Below are positions 46,007-58,078 of a stretch of 64,000 nt of DNA, piece after piece (positions within the stretch are counted from its first letter, which is position 1; every line of letters begins with the position of its first letter). Under the pieces are notes generated by a model. It worked only from the letters and a program-made list of their open reading frames with translations, had not been told where the DNA came from and searched no databases. Source of the DNA: Telopea speciosissima (lineage: Eukaryota; Streptophyta; Magnoliopsida; Proteales; Proteaceae); contig NC_057923.1 of assembly GCF_018873765.1 (NCBI RefSeq), positions 60,258,593 through 60,322,592 on the forward strand. The letters run 5' to 3'. Both the position numbers and the translations under genes were made by a program.

Positions 46007-46712
46007 TTAGATGCCTCATTTTTACCATTTTCAGCAAAAATACCGAAGAATATATGAAAATAAAGATGTTGGCAAGTGGCATCTTAATACAAGCATGTGA
46101 AATGGAATACTGGAAGTCTGGAACTGTTTCTCTAGTTGTGTGCTTAATCATTTTGGAGAAGGGAACATTAAACTCTGTTTCTGTTCCCAAGTCGCCATTC
46201 GTTGCATTGAAGACTTGAAGTGCATTTCTGTCTCTCTCTCTCGCTCTCGTTTTCTCGTTCGTTCCTGTAGTAGTCTCTGAAAATAAAAACATTTGGGTTG
46301 GGCTTGGGCATCGGATTAGATAACTGATGGGCTACTAATACTTTGGCCCATACAAAGCAGTATATATGGTCCACCTGAAGTTACCTTGTTCCACCAACTT
46401 TCTCTTGCTTTAGTCTATCTGAAAACAAGTCTTGCACTAGCCCAAATCCAGGCCTGAATCCCATGGAGTGGATTGTGCATTTAGCTTACGAACATTTCTT
46501 TACCCTTCCTATCCTAAACATGTAAGTGTATTTGGGCCCGTCCATGCTGGATAAGATATGGACTCAAGACATCTAATGTGCTTATCGGCCCACTTTGTAA
46601 TAACTTTTTTTTTTTTTTTTTTTTCTGGGTTTGGGCTAGATGTATATAGTCAAGGTATAATTGACCCATATAACTTCGACATATATATACACGTGTATAT
46701 AGATATGTTAAC

Positions 46713-46951
46713 CATAGTTGGAAAACCAGGTTTTCTAATTCGACTCATCTTTCATAAAATCCTGGTGATTCGGTCTTGTCATGACTCGAGTAAAAAATAA
46801 CGAGTCTTATTTGATTTGGATGATTTATGATCGAGTCTTGTCATTTTTTTTTTTATCTTGACCTAGTCTACATGATTCTTGACCAGGTTCTCCAAAAATT
46901 TGACTTGACTCAAACAACTTGTCCCAATCAAAACCTGATTTTCCAACTATG
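46713..46951. mobile_element. hAT-like MITE
   Basis: The ends CATAGTTGGAAAACCAGG and CCTGATTTTCCAACTATG are inverted repeats of about 20 bp. The flanking 8-mers are ATGTTAAC (46705-46712) and ATTTTAAC (46952-46959), one mismatch. The interior repeats gagtc-like motifs. Confidence 0.75.
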
Positions 46952-47865
46952 ATTTTAACTAGAGTAACAAACGTATCTAATCCTCATACCATATTAAACA
47001 TAAAAATAAACTAAAACCTTAAGCAGGAAACGTACATCATGAACCAGACAACACAACTCAGTTTGGGTCTATGACTTTAGGACAGTTTTCTTCCACCCAC
47101 GGTGAATGGAATTTCATTCATCGTGTTGGATGGGCAGGGGAGGGCATCGCAATCAAAGATGTTATGGAAAAATACTGAAACTCTATAGAGATTTGTGAAC
47201 CCAAGAATGGTATGTAGGTGAAGCGTATTTAGGAAATGTAAGGATAAAATAGAATGTTGGAAGGGAACAAGAAGATGCATGTCTGTCAAAATCAGGGACA
47301 TGACATGTTTGACGATTTAACTCTGAAAGAAGAGTTGTGCGTGTGTGTGTATTAACTAGAGTAGATGAAGTAATCTTGTTACGGCATTAGTTTCCACCGG
47401 AGGTGATTTTCATCATCAGCTTGTCTCTCTCACAACGTGGTTTACCACTCATCCTCAAACACAAGGGCCTGCAACCACTTATTGATTTGTGAAAATCTAA
47501 TGGTGGTCGGCCTTACCTGTAAACAAGGCATAGTAGTATGGCCTGCACTTTGGTTGGGCTTGGCCACGCTACTATGAAGAAAACTAAAAATGACCCAGAA
47601 TTGAACTTGATTAGGTCTGAGTCTTGCCCCCTCTATAATGCGAATCAATTTCTCGTGAATGAGGACAGAGTTCATCTCATTCCCATCTCTGAGATAATTC
47701 TGCATTTCTATTTTTCTAAGTCGCAAGCTTGATAAGCCTTCTCTTGTCTGATTTTTCTTTATTTTTATTATAACTTGTTATTTTATTTGGAATTCTAGAA
47801 ATAGTTATGTGTTCTCTATAATTAAGCCCCATCCACTCAGTGTGTTGCGGAGGATTGAACTTTAG

Positions 47866-48402
47866 ATGAAGGACCACAATATTGCTCCCCCCTCTATTAA
47901 TTCGAATATGGTGTTATCCACTAATAAGGTTATGCATGCTCTTCCTAGGATTCATTTACCTACTTTAGATTTTCCTGTTTTGTTACGCACGGGGCTTGAT
48001 TCCACAGACATAGGCTGTTCTGGATGGACTTTTGGCATTTTGTTAGATGGTAAATTCGTTTTGTTGACTACAAGTTGGATTAAAATCAATCATGAACTGG
48101 AAGCTGAGCTGTTTGCTATTCTCAACGGCCTTGATTCGGCTAAATCGAGAGGTTTGAAGCTGAAAGAAGTTTGGTGCTCCAATACGGCGCTACCTGGACT
48201 TCTTCCAACTCCATCCCGTTTTCCTAGACCTTTTGAAGTGTTGAAATATGTTTTGAAGATTTCGGATCGATCCAAAGACATTTTGTTTAAACCTTTGATG
48301 GATCCCCTTCTCTTAACTTGGTTTAGATCCTTACCACAACATACTACTACTACTAATGTACCCTGTGTCTTTGAAAACTGTAATAATTTGCCATCTTATT
48401 AA
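47866..48402 (+). pseudogene. Isolated RNase H-like ORF, probably the 3' end of a LINE
   Basis: A single uninterrupted frame of 178 codons starts at an ATG. Residues about 48-105 read GCSGWTFGILLDGKFVLLTT, then ELEAELFAILNGLDSAKSRG, then LKEVWCSN, which follows the RNase H domain found at the C-terminus of plant non-LTR retrotransposons (the ExE and W.S blocks). The usual second Asp in EVWSDS is replaced by Asn, and the last His/Asp region is not clear, so activity is doubtful. No reverse transcriptase is seen upstream. An AATAAAA-like signal follows at 48426. It could be a truncated LINE or a small domesticated gene; the first is more likely. Confidence 0.5.
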
Positions 48403-48715
48403 TATATGTTTTTCTTGTTCTCATAATAAAAAACATCTAAAATAAAAGAAGGCTTTGTATTCCTTCTAGTAGTCATATATTGCACTTGTTTACTGGGCCA
48501 CATTGGATCACACTCGAGTTGTGCTCAATCAACAAAAGAAGTGAACTCACAAAAATTCACACTAAAGCACATGAAACAATAGTAAATTCAATGAAAGAGT
48601 GTTTGAGACAACCAAAACAAAACAAAACAAAAAAAAAAAAAAAAAAAGGAGGGGGAGGAAGGAAACACTAAGAACACCTTTAAAAGTGTCCAGAACATCC
48701 TCTATTTTTTTTTTA

Positions 48716-48854
48716 GGGAGAATGTTCTCTGTGCCGGGGGCGCAGGTTGCACCTAGACACATGGGGATGGGCGCAATGACCACCCTGACACCCCTGCATG
48801 GTAGGCCCATGTGTCTAGGCGCAGCTTGCGTTGCGGCACAGAGAACATGAGCCC
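48716..48854. mobile_element. GTTCTCTGTGCC-family foldback MITE, best-preserved copy
   Basis: Left gggagaatgttctctgtgcc and right ggcacagagaacatgagccc are inverted, with further pairing of cctagacacatgggg and cccatgtgtctaggcg. It is flanked by identical TTTTTTTTA (48707-48715 and 48855-48863), a 9-bp TSD, pointing to the Mutator-like group, though the TSD is of low complexity. Confidence 0.75.
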
Positions 48855-49737
48855 TTTTTTTTAATAGGTGTGAAACCCAAACACCCTTTAGACATACCTA
48901 TTCAAAAGAGGCGACTCTTGATCTATTAGAGATTAAATTGAGAACTAGCCACTGTGGATATCCAATGAAATTTGGATGACACATAACGCAAACTTGTTGA
49001 CGACATCGATGCATCGGCCAACCCACATCCGACATTGGTGAAACTTCATTACACATTGGACAATATATAAAACATATCATAAAACCTAACTCCGAGAAGT
49101 CTCTGTTCAACATATAGAGATAAATCACTATTATCGGCAACCCTTCGACAAAACAACACCCAATATCGGTAAATCCTTATCCGATGTCAGCCACAAATTT
49201 TTAATCTTAAATATTTTTTTGGACTACCCCTCCCCCCTCCCCATTTCTTGTGGGATAAGGTGAGACTTGAACCAAGATCGAATCACTTACATGAATGGTT
49301 ATGTGATGAAATCTATGAAAGATATTTATGGAAGCAAAAAAGACATATGTCATCACCTAACCATACATGTAATGTACGCGCATAAGTAGGTGATTCGGTC
49401 TCACTTGATCCTTGGTCTATAAGTACTATCATTAAGAAGAGATTTTATCATCAGGACAAAAGTGGCACCTAGGAAGGTGCTCTCCATGTAAGTGGACCTG
49501 AATATTTTTGTCATTAAGTAATGGGTGGGGAGGACAGTGATTGTCAAACTGGAGGTGTGAGACCCTTATTCTCACTTCTTCCTAATTAAACCAACTTACA
49601 AGTTACATTCCTCACCCCTGGCATGATTGCTTTAGGAGTTTTGGTTTCTATATATACACATCCCCTCACCAAAAGAAGAGAAAAAAAGAGTGTCCCTGGT
49701 TCCCGGTGAAAGTACTACTCTTGTACGTTATCTATTA

Positions 49738-49910
49738 TTATCATCTCCATTTATCTGCCTCTCCATTTCCTTTGTTTTATCTAATAAGGGGAGAGTGGAT
49801 CTCACCCAGGCAGTGTGTTCGAACAAGGGGTAGGGTGATCATTTCTGCCCCTCCTATGAGATGAAATGAAAGAAATGAAGGGACAGATAAATGGAGACGA
49901 TAAAGATCCA
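49738..49910. mobile_element. Foldback MITE
   Basis: Left tatcatctccatttatctg with tccatttcctttg and right aaagaaatgaagggacag with ataaatggagacgata are inverted. The flanks share atctatt. The core ggcagtgtgttcgaacaagg is also in 41226-41370. Confidence 0.6.
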
Positions 49911-50342
49911 TCTATTGCTAGTGTTTCTCAACAACTCTTATCCTACTAGATCAGATCATCTAGTGTTATAGTACTTCTAATGAGGAAAAATACTAACCTA
50001 ATTGATGATACTAACCTCATAAAATAATGACTGCCTCATAAAGTAATGACTGATCCACATGTGGCTTTGGCAAATCACTTACTATAATAGTTGATTTCTT
50101 AATTATTTTCCACATGGTAAGACCTAATTTTTCTTTTTTAAGTGGCCTCGTCGTCTGTTTTATTTATTTATTTATAGTTTTGCTATGAGCAATTTCAAAT
50201 TTTTTTTGAAATATATATTCTTTAAAGTGAAGTCTTGGCTTTTATGTGTTATTGCATCTGTATTGCACTATTTTGGGATTTGCATCTGTATTGCACTATT
50301 TTGGCTTTTATGTGACCTCTAATGTTACTCTCTCTCACATAC

Positions 50343-50343
<1 letters not shown>

Positions 50344-50392
<49 letters not shown>
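50344..50392. repeat. Compound (AT)n(AG)n microsatellite
   Basis: About 11 AT units pass directly into about 14 AG units. Confidence 0.9.
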
Positions 50393-50393
<1 letters not shown>

Positions 50394-50793
50394 AAGTAGT
50401 GGAGTCTCCACTTTTAAAAGAGAGGCTCATTTGATAGCTTCAGGGGCTATGCATTTGGGAATTTCCGAATTTGATGATTCTCTCCACCTCTTGTACTTCT
50501 TTGTCCTTTGAGTGGAGGATTTGTTTCCTCTGTTTTAAATAAAAGTTTTCTGTCTTTCTTGTTGATTAAAAAAAATCTCCACTTTTTTTGGGGGTAAATT
50601 CTCCTCTTACTTTGTCTTTATTAGCTTTCTTACACTTTGTACTTTTTATGTACCTTGTTCTCCTTCTCTTTCTTTTTTTTTTAATTGAAAGCAAAAGTTT
50701 TGGTGAAGGCTTTACTCGCAAATCTACCATTATCATTATTCCCTCGTACATTAGAGGTCAAAAATGATGTTCATGGATGAATGAAATTTTGGT

Positions 50794-50933
50794 TTTCTGC
50801 TACAAGGTTAGCAGTCAAGGAAATGAAATCTTACAGAGTATTTTAGAAAATACTAAAACCTAGGAAGGTATTTATGAACCCAAAGGGGAAGTGAATTATT
50901 CTATTTCCTTGGCTTCTAGCCTTGTAGCAGAAA
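50794..50933. mobile_element. Foldback MITE-like element
   Basis: Left tttctgctacaaggttagca and right gcttctagccttgtagcaga are inverted, as are the adjoining caaggaaat and atttccttg, giving about 30 bp of inverted repeat. Confidence 0.65.
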
Positions 50934-51214
50934 CATTCCTGCTATGGGCATAGCAGTAAAAAAATTTTCCGTCATCGGCCATGGCTTAAGGAAAATTGAA
51001 TCTTCAATTAAATCTAGAGAGGTAGAGAGAGACTACACCCAACATCCACCCCAATGGAAGATTAATTAAAATTCTCTCACTAAAACGTACGGTGCACACT
51101 CAACATCTGTCATATTTATTGACATAAATGCCCTTATCTTGCACAAGTGACCATACATGCAGCGTGCACATAAATGCAAGTGAGACGGACTCCAAACAAC
51201 ATGTGTTCCATGAT

Positions 51215-52163
51215 TTTGTTTTTGACTTTGGTTGATGGAAAGAAAGAAGTAATTAGAAAGCTAAGCCAATTTCTTAATGATACTTTAGAAAAGAGGGTTT
51301 TCTTTGGAGGTGAGTCTTGGTTTAATGAAAACCCACTCCATTAACCTAGAAGGCGGAGATTTTATTGCACTAATGGCATAGAATAATCTTTCAATTAAAC
51401 CCAGAATATAAGGCATGATTGAAGTTGAACTCATGGCATAAGCAACACTATACTACCTAATTTTAAAAAATTTCCCATCTTAGCCAAAAGAATTTTTTTA
51501 ATTTAAAGTTTATTGGCTAATAATCTATTGATCAGCAATACAAAATGGAATTCTTTTGCACAACAGTAATCCGTCAATCTTTATTTTCCATTACTCTTGC
51601 CCCCTATTTACGAATGTTAAAAAATTTCTTGCAACTTGTAATTTTGTATCCAAAATACTCCAAAACGTGAGTCCCTCACCGTTAATTGATGGTGGTGATG
51701 ATAGAAGATGGTCTCAGAGTAGTCCCTAGGGTTTTAAAACTCGAGATAAGCTCGAATTTTTAAGGAAAAACAAAATTTAATTGACTCTGACTAGTCTAAT
51801 GATCGATCCAGATCCTAATTCTACCCTTTAAAACCCTTTTAGTTGCTATGATTTCCATTTTTCCTTCAACCAACCACCTATGATCGTAGTTTTAGTACAT
51901 GGTATCGATGATTAGTAAAATCGATACATATCGCCCATATATCGGGTGATACGAAACCGATACTTAGAACCATGCCTATGATGGTTCATGTTTGGTTCAT
52001 TTTACGGTTTTACCTTCCCCAAAATAGAGAACTATTAGAAGTGGAATCATCGTAGGATGGATCGATATCCTTAGCTGTCTTATTTGAAATTCTTCCTCGA
52101 AATCTTTTCGAAAAGGATTTCTTTGTTCAGGTACTGCCGTCCGTACAACTTCCCAAATGTAGT
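51215..52163 (+). repeat. Duplicated segment, copy A, left part
   Basis: Many blocks match 63203-63690 in the same order: gaaagaaagaagtaattag, aagctaagccaatttctta, atgatactttagaaaag, ttcaccgttaattg-like text near 51678, agaagatgg, ccttagctgtcttatttga and tgccgtccgtacaact. Copy A has about 330 bp (51338-51668) absent from copy B. The 90-bp insert at 51885-51974 also lies here. The Gypsy element interrupts it at 52163. Confidence 0.85.
51885..51974. mobile_element. 90-bp hAT-like insert
   Basis: It is flanked by identical 8-mers CCTATGAT (51877-51884 and 51975-51982). It begins CGTAGTTTTAGTACATGG and the reverse complement of its end is CATGGTTCTAAGTATCGG, and it contains repeated atcgata motifs. 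Size and TSD fit a miniature hAT-like element related to 3242-3561. Confidence 0.55.
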
Positions 52164-53091
52164 TGTTGCGTGTGGAAATCTCCGATGCTTGGTTCGCCCA
52201 CGGATGAGCCTGCAAAGACCAAGTGATGAGCACAAGAGAGCCGGTGTGGCTCCTGCCTAGGACTCTCCGATGCTAAAGTTCGATCACCAGTGCAACAGCG
52301 TAACTGCTAGTAAAAGTGAGATGATGAATGGTGCTCCATACATGGGTATTTATAGAGTGAGGATGAGATGAGGCGGTTGGGAGAGTCCTTCTTTTGGAAG
52401 GCTCTCTCGCGTAGAGCGGAGTGGAGAGCTATTTTCGGGGTCGGGCTCTTATTAAGGTAAGAGTCCATGTAAATTGTGATTTCATATTGCGCTGGGATCG
52501 TGGCTCGATCCTTATCCCGTGATTCTCGGGATGTGCTGACGTGGCCCCGCGATCCCCGGTGGGGCGCTATGGTAGCCTCTGTGGAGGAGGGCTCGGCCTC
52601 GGAGGTCGGCCTGGTAGATCGGTCTTAGCAGTCACCTCGGCCTGGGAGGTCGGCCTGTTAGGTCGGTCTCGGCAATCAGCTCGGCCTAGGATGTCCTATG
52701 TATGCTCGGTCAGGAGTTTATGGCTGACTTGTGTGAGCTCGGCCTCGGCTTTAGTGCTTGGTCTCGGCCTCGGCTTCAATGCTCGGCCTCGGCTTCAGTG
52801 CTCGGCCTCGGCCTCAGTCTCAGTGCTCGGCCTTGGCCCCGGCTGACTTGTGTGAGCTCGACCTCGGCCTCGGCTTCAGTGCTCGGCCTCAGCCTCAGTC
52901 TCAGTGCTTGGCCTCGGCCCCAGCTGACTTGTGTGAGCTCGGCCTCGGCCTCGGCTTCAGTGCTCGGCCTCGGTCTCGCCTTCAATGCTTGGCCTCGACC
53001 TCGGTCTCAGTGCTCGGCCTCGGCCTCGGATTCAGTTCCAGTACGTTTTCGTGGTAGCTTTTGGTTGGTTGGGGGATTTTATGACACATCA
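52164..53091 (-). repeat. 3' LTR of the Gypsy element (left in the window)
   Basis: It contains an array at about 52590-53035 of short units such as gctcggcctcggcttcagt. The corresponding array in the other LTR (57600-58020) has a different number and order of units, so the 14-bp length difference hides larger rearrangement. Confidence 0.9.
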
Positions 53092-53589
53092 CAGGCCCCC
53101 CCACTCATCAAGGCTCGGCTAGTCCTTGATGAGTGTCACCTTTCGGTCCGCTTAACGGTTCTGTTCCGAGGCTAAGTCCGAGCTCTTTTCCTTCGACGAT
53201 TTGACGTTGTACTGTCTATCAGTTGGGGTGTCTGTGCCACAGTACTCGGCGTAATGATGATGTTCGGGATTTTGAATCGTCTTTTGATTTGGATCATTGA
53301 ATCACGCTGAACTCTTCCTCTTCTATTTTTTTTTTTTTTTTGGTATGTACCGGGTCGAGCTGCCTCTCTATGTACTGTGCCGAGCAATCGGCTCTTTAAT
53401 CAATGACAGTTTCGTTTCTCAAAATTTGTCTAACTGTTTTAGCTCGACAATTTTAGCCTTCTTTTCCTTGTGTATGTTGTTCCATTTGATGTTGTGGCCG
53501 AGCAACCTCCATAGCCGAGCGTAATGCCTTAGCTTAGTTTTAGACTTTGTTCAGCTCGGCCATGGGGAGAGTTTGCTCTTGTTGGTTCA

Positions 53590-54065
53590 GACCTCGGCCA
53601 GTCTTTGTGGGCTGGTCTTATGACTTGATTGCCGATCTATGAGGGTCGATCTTTGAGGTCGGCCAGGTCTATAAGGACCGATCTTACGACTTGGTTGTCG
53701 ACCTATGAGGGTCGGTCTTAGAGGTCAGCCAGGTCTATGAGGACCGATCTTATGACTTGGTTGCCGACCTATGAGAGTCGATCTTTGAGGTCGGCCAGGT
53801 CTATGAGGACATATCTTACGACTTGGTTGCTGGCCTATGAGGGTCGATCTTTGAGGACGGCCAGGTCTATGAGGACCGGTCTTACGACTTGGTTGCCGAT
53901 GACTTGGTTGTCGTCAGTCCTTTGAGTGTCAGTCTTTGAGGTCGGCCAGGTCTATGAGGACCGGTCTTACGACTTGGTTGCCGATGACTTGGTTGTTGTC
54001 CGTCCTATGAGTGTCGGTCTTTGAGGTCGGCCAGGTCTATGAGGACCGGTCTTACGACTTGGTCC
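53590..54065. repeat. Tandem repeats inside the Gypsy element, unit 66-86 bp
   Basis: The phrase ggccaggtctatgaggaccg recurs about every 66 bp, then every 83-86 bp (near 53659, 53725, 53791, 53859, 53945 and 54028), with tcttacgacttggttgccga between. It lies between the protease and the 3' LTR, where such elements often have satellite-like repeats. Confidence 0.8.
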
Positions 54066-54327
54066 GCCCGACGTGTTGCAAGTGCGCTAAGCAAGTAGAG
54101 AAAAGACTTTATTTCATTGAATCAAGAATGTCGAGGCCGAAGCCGAATACATAAATGCTTGTCATGAGCTGTGCCGAGCAGAATACTTAACAAAATTACT
54201 GGAAATTTTTTTTCAAATTTTCTGAGTTCCAAGGCCTCGGTACCGTCTTTGTTGGGTCTTCGTCACTAAGGGAGAACGGGATGAGGTCTTCCACAGGCCT
54301 TTCACGCCTTTTGGTGAGCTCATCCTG

Positions 54328-56752
54328 CTAGTCTTCAGGGAGGTGCTCAACGCACACAGCCATTCCTCGGACATTTCCTTTGTTTTGCTTTACAAAGGTG
54401 GCGTAGCACTCTTGAGCTCTCTTTTTATCACCTCGGATTTCTCCGATGCCGTTCTCTGTGGGGAATTTCATCTTCAAGTGTATTGGCGAGATGATAGCTT
54501 GGAGGGTGGTGACCGATGGGCGACCAAGTATGGCATTGAAGGCCACCACCGACCGTACCACCATGAACTTGACTTGGATCGTCGCTTGGTATGGAGCTTG
54601 CCCGAACGTGACCAGGAGGTCTATTGACCCCTTGATCGTGGCAGCGGCCCTCGAGAATCCATGGAGTGAGGTGGCTTCTGGTTTGAGCGCCTCGTCCCCG
54701 AAGCCGAACTGTCGATACACGTCCAGTGACATAAGATCCACGGATGCTCCTGTATCGATCAATACCCGTTGAACGGGTCTCCTCGCTATTTCTACCTGTA
54801 CCACCAATGCATCATCATGAGGTAAACTTATACCTTCGAGGTCGGCCTCAGAGAAGGAGATCGTCGCCTTCGGCCTTTTGCTCGGCATCTCCGCGACTCC
54901 GACGAATCGTGCATTCGCCTTGGCTTTTCGGGTGGATTCATGTTCGGGCCCTCTGAGGATGGTGTATATGGGAGCTCCTTTCTCATTGCTCGGCCCGGAT
55001 CCGTCATCCTTCTTTTTGGCTCAGACCTTGTCCTTGTCGCGCTCGGTCCTCCGGCTCTCAGACCTCGGCTCGGGGATCATGGTCTTCGGGTCATCGACTT
55101 TCATGTTCTTCTCGGCTCCCCTTGATGTATCGCTTCAAGTGCCCAGCTCTGATCAGCTCTTCGATTTCTCGTTTCAGCTGGTAGCACTCCTCGATGTCAT
55201 GGCCTTCGTCCTTGTGGAATAGGTAGTACTTGTTGGGGTTTTAGGATGACCCGGTTTGCATCGATCGAGGTCGGCGTATATACCCGTCATCTTGAATTTA
55301 CATCAAAATTTCCTTCCGCGACCTGTTTAAGGGAGTGTACTCGGGACTCTGAGCTCAGTCTGAGCTCTCAGCTCTGGGATCAGTCTTGGTCCGCTTTTGA
55401 TCCCTTCGGTCATCGGTCGCTGACCTTTTATTCTCTCCCTTGTTTTCATTTCCCTTGCGTGCTTGGATAACGTCTTCCATGTTCGCAAACTCGTTACACC
55501 TGTTGAGGAGCTCGATCATACTTTTGGTCGGCTTTCGAGCCAAGTCCTTGATCAGGGCTTCATGTGTAAGTCCATTGCTCATTGCGGTGTGAGCTGTGGC
55601 CCCATCCAGGTCTCTAACATCCAGGGATTCTTTATTGAACAGGGAGACGTACGATCGGATCGACTCGTTCGACCTCTGTTTCACGCTGAGGAGGTTCACC
55701 GTTGTCTTCTTATGCTTCATGCTACTTTGGAAACGCATGACGAAGGCTCGGCAAAGTTGGGCAAAGCTTGTAATAGAGTTCGGCGGTAGCCATGAGAACT
55801 AAGAAGTTGTTGCACCCTTTAGGGACGAGGGGAAAGCTCGACAAGAAACAATCTCAGTCCCATCGTACATGGTCATCATTGCGTTAAAGTAGTTGATGTG
55901 GTCGGTCGGGTCGGTAGTCCCATCATACCGGTCAAAGGGAGGTGGTTTGAACCCTACTGGAAGCGGTGCTGTCATGATCTCAGGCGGATAGGGGTGACTC
56001 CCGACCAGTGAGTAGGCATCCTGAGTTGCTTGTTTCTTAAGCCCTTCAACTTGCTCGGTCAGCTCCCTTTGCTTTTTCTCCATTTCAGACTCTGGAGCTC
56101 GGCCATTTTGTTCCTCAGCTCGGATGGGGTCTTACGCTTTTTCCTGCTGAAGTCGGCCGTTATGGTTGGCCAGCTCATCCTGATGAGGTCGGCCAACCTG
56201 AGCCTCTCGCTCGTGTTGACGAGGCCGGCCATTATGGTCGGCTCGGCCAACATCACTTCTCCTAGTGCGCCCGTCATCTCTGTGGTCAGACTCATGTGGG
56301 CTCCTTTGTCCATCTCTCCGGCGAAGTGGGCTTCGTCGCCGAGGGCTATGGCGAGAATCCTCTTCTTCCCTTGTAGCACGTCGCACTCGGGGCTCTTCAC
56401 ATCGGTCTTGGTGTCTCCTCGGTCCTTCACCATCACCAAGTCGTCCAGAAAAGATCAATCTCCGCGTAGCTGACCCTGCTGGCTCGATGGCCTTTGCGGC
56501 CCTCGGGCTTCGACGATGTCCTCGCTCATCTCGTCGATTACTCCCACTTAGTCGTGGAGGTGGCGTTCTTCGGCCTCGGGGATGGGATGACGTGGCTCGG
56601 CTAAGCTCGGCCCTCTGTCGATCATCGTGATGTCGTGGATCTTCTATTTCATGCGCGGGTGCCCGCGGGGGCGCGACCAGTGGCTGACCCATTAGCCCGC
56701 CCTGAGCCATTTGGGTCATGAAGGTGCGCAACATCTCGTTAGTTTGAAGCAT
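54328..56752 (-). pseudogene. Gag-protease remnant of the Gypsy element
   Basis: On the minus strand 56752-55355 is one gag frame broken by at least two stops. It runs through a charged Arg-rich stretch, PPFDRYDGTTDPTDHINYFN, then FVMRFQSSMKHKKTTVNLLS and RSYVSLFNKESL. A gag C-terminal motif follows at about 55250-55140 (YYLFHKDEGHDIEECYQLKR). The protease at 54888-54328 has RVLIDTGASVDLMSLDVYRQ with the catalytic DTGA and, further on, AILGRPSVTTLQA. Frames shift between gag and protease. It cannot make a complete polyprotein. Confidence 0.85.
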
Positions 56753-57164
56753 CTACAATTGCAAATCCATGACCTGTCGATTATTCGCCGGCCCTTCAGG
56801 ATCCAAACTCTTTGGCAAAAGTGGTGACGGCGGCAAGTTCAGCCCATTCGGCTTTGCCTGAGTTTGGTCTACCGCCGCCGCGTCCAATACACTTCCCCAT
56901 TGCCCCCGTTCACTGGTGGAGTGGGATTGACAGCGGTACTCGCAATGTCCGAAGCACCTCCCCCTCGTGGGGGTCTTCCTGCCGCCCCTTGCCGCGACGT
57001 CTTCGGGTGTGGCGATTGTCTCGCCTGCCTATTAGGTTGCAACTCATCTCCTCGAGAGGTTGAGCCATGTTGACCTGATTTCGTGTGCACCATTGTTGCT
57101 GCTCTTGAGGTTGGTAGAAATGACAACGACTTGTTGATGTCGTTCCCACAGACAGCGCCAAATC

Positions 57165-58078
57165 TGTTGCGTGTGGAAATCTTCGATGCTTGGTTCGCCC
57201 ACGGATGAGCCTGCAAAGACCAAGTGATGAGCACAAGAGAGCCGGTGTGGCTCCTGCCTAGGACTCTCCGATGCTAAAGTTAGATCACCAGTGCAACAGC
57301 GTAACTACTAGTAAAAGTGAGATGATGAATGGTGCTCCATACCTGGGTATTTATAGAGTGAGGATGAGATGAGGTGGTTGGGAGAGTCCTAGTATGGTAG
57401 GAGTCCTTCTTTTGGAAAGCTCTCTCGCGTAGAGCGGAGTGGAGAGCTATTTTCGGGGTCGGGCTCTTATTAAGGTAAGAGTCCATGTAAATTGTGATTT
57501 CGTATTGCGCTGGGATCGTGGCTCGATCCTTATCCCGTGATTCTCGGGATGTGCTGACGTGGCCCCGTGATCCCCGGTGGGGTGCTATAGTAGCCTCTGT
57601 GGAGGAGGGCTCGGCCTCGGAGGTCGGCCTAGGAGGTCGGCCTGGTAGATCGGTTTTGGTAGTCACCTCGGCCTAGGATGTCTTGTGTATGCTCGATCAG
57701 GAGTTTATGACTGACTTGTGTGAGCTCGGCCTCAGCCCCGGCAGACTTGTGTGAGCTCGGCCTCGGCCTCGGCTTCAGTGCTCGGCCTCGGCTTTAGTGC
57801 TCGGTCTCGGCCTCGGCTTCAATGCTCGGCCTCGGCTTCAGTGCTCGACCTCGCCCTCAGTCTCAGTGCTCGGCCTCGGCCCCGACTGACTTGTGTGAGT
57901 TCGGCCTCGGCCTCGGCTTCAGTGCTCGGCCTCGAATTTAGTGCTCGATCTCGGCCTCGGCCTCGCCTTCAGTGCTCGGCCTCAGCCTCGGTCTCAGTGC
58001 TCGGCCTCGGCCTCGGATTCAGTTCCAGTACGTTTACGTGGTAGCTTTTGGTTGGTTGGGGGATTTTATGACACATCA
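57165..58078 (-). repeat. 5' LTR of the Gypsy element (right in the window)
   Basis: Same start and end as the left LTR. Near 57390 it has a short extra stretch (gtcctagtatggtaggagtc) absent from the left LTR. Confidence 0.9.

Larger units (their letters stand above)
48864..51214. other. Intergenic AT-rich stretch with small elements
   Basis: No gene seen. It holds the foldback elements at 49738-49910 and 50794-50933 and the microsatellite at 50344-50392, all listed separately. Confidence 0.45.
52164..58078 (-). mobile_element. Gypsy-type LTR retrotransposon lacking a polymerase (gag-protease remnant)
   Basis: Direct LTRs at 52164-53091 (928 bp) and 57165-58078 (914 bp) begin TGTTGCGTGTGG and end GACACATCA. 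The flanks GTAGT and ATAGT are a 5-bp TSD with one change. The element reads on the minus strand: next to the right (5') LTR is TTTGGCGCTGTCTGTGGGAA, the typical start of plant Gypsy interiors, and next to the left (3') LTR is a G-rich polypurine tract. Gag and protease are present but damaged; no reverse transcriptase, RNase H or integrase is seen in the about 1.2 kb left of the protease. The gag and protease sequence resembles the Tat/Ogre-like lineage. GC-rich tandem repeats fill part of each LTR. Confidence 0.92.

Noticed and set aside
52541-53175. Repetitive ORFs rich in Ala, Ser, Leu, Gly and Arg in the Gypsy LTR
   Set aside because: They are translations of the GC-rich minisatellite in all frames, not proteins; the same appears in the other LTR.
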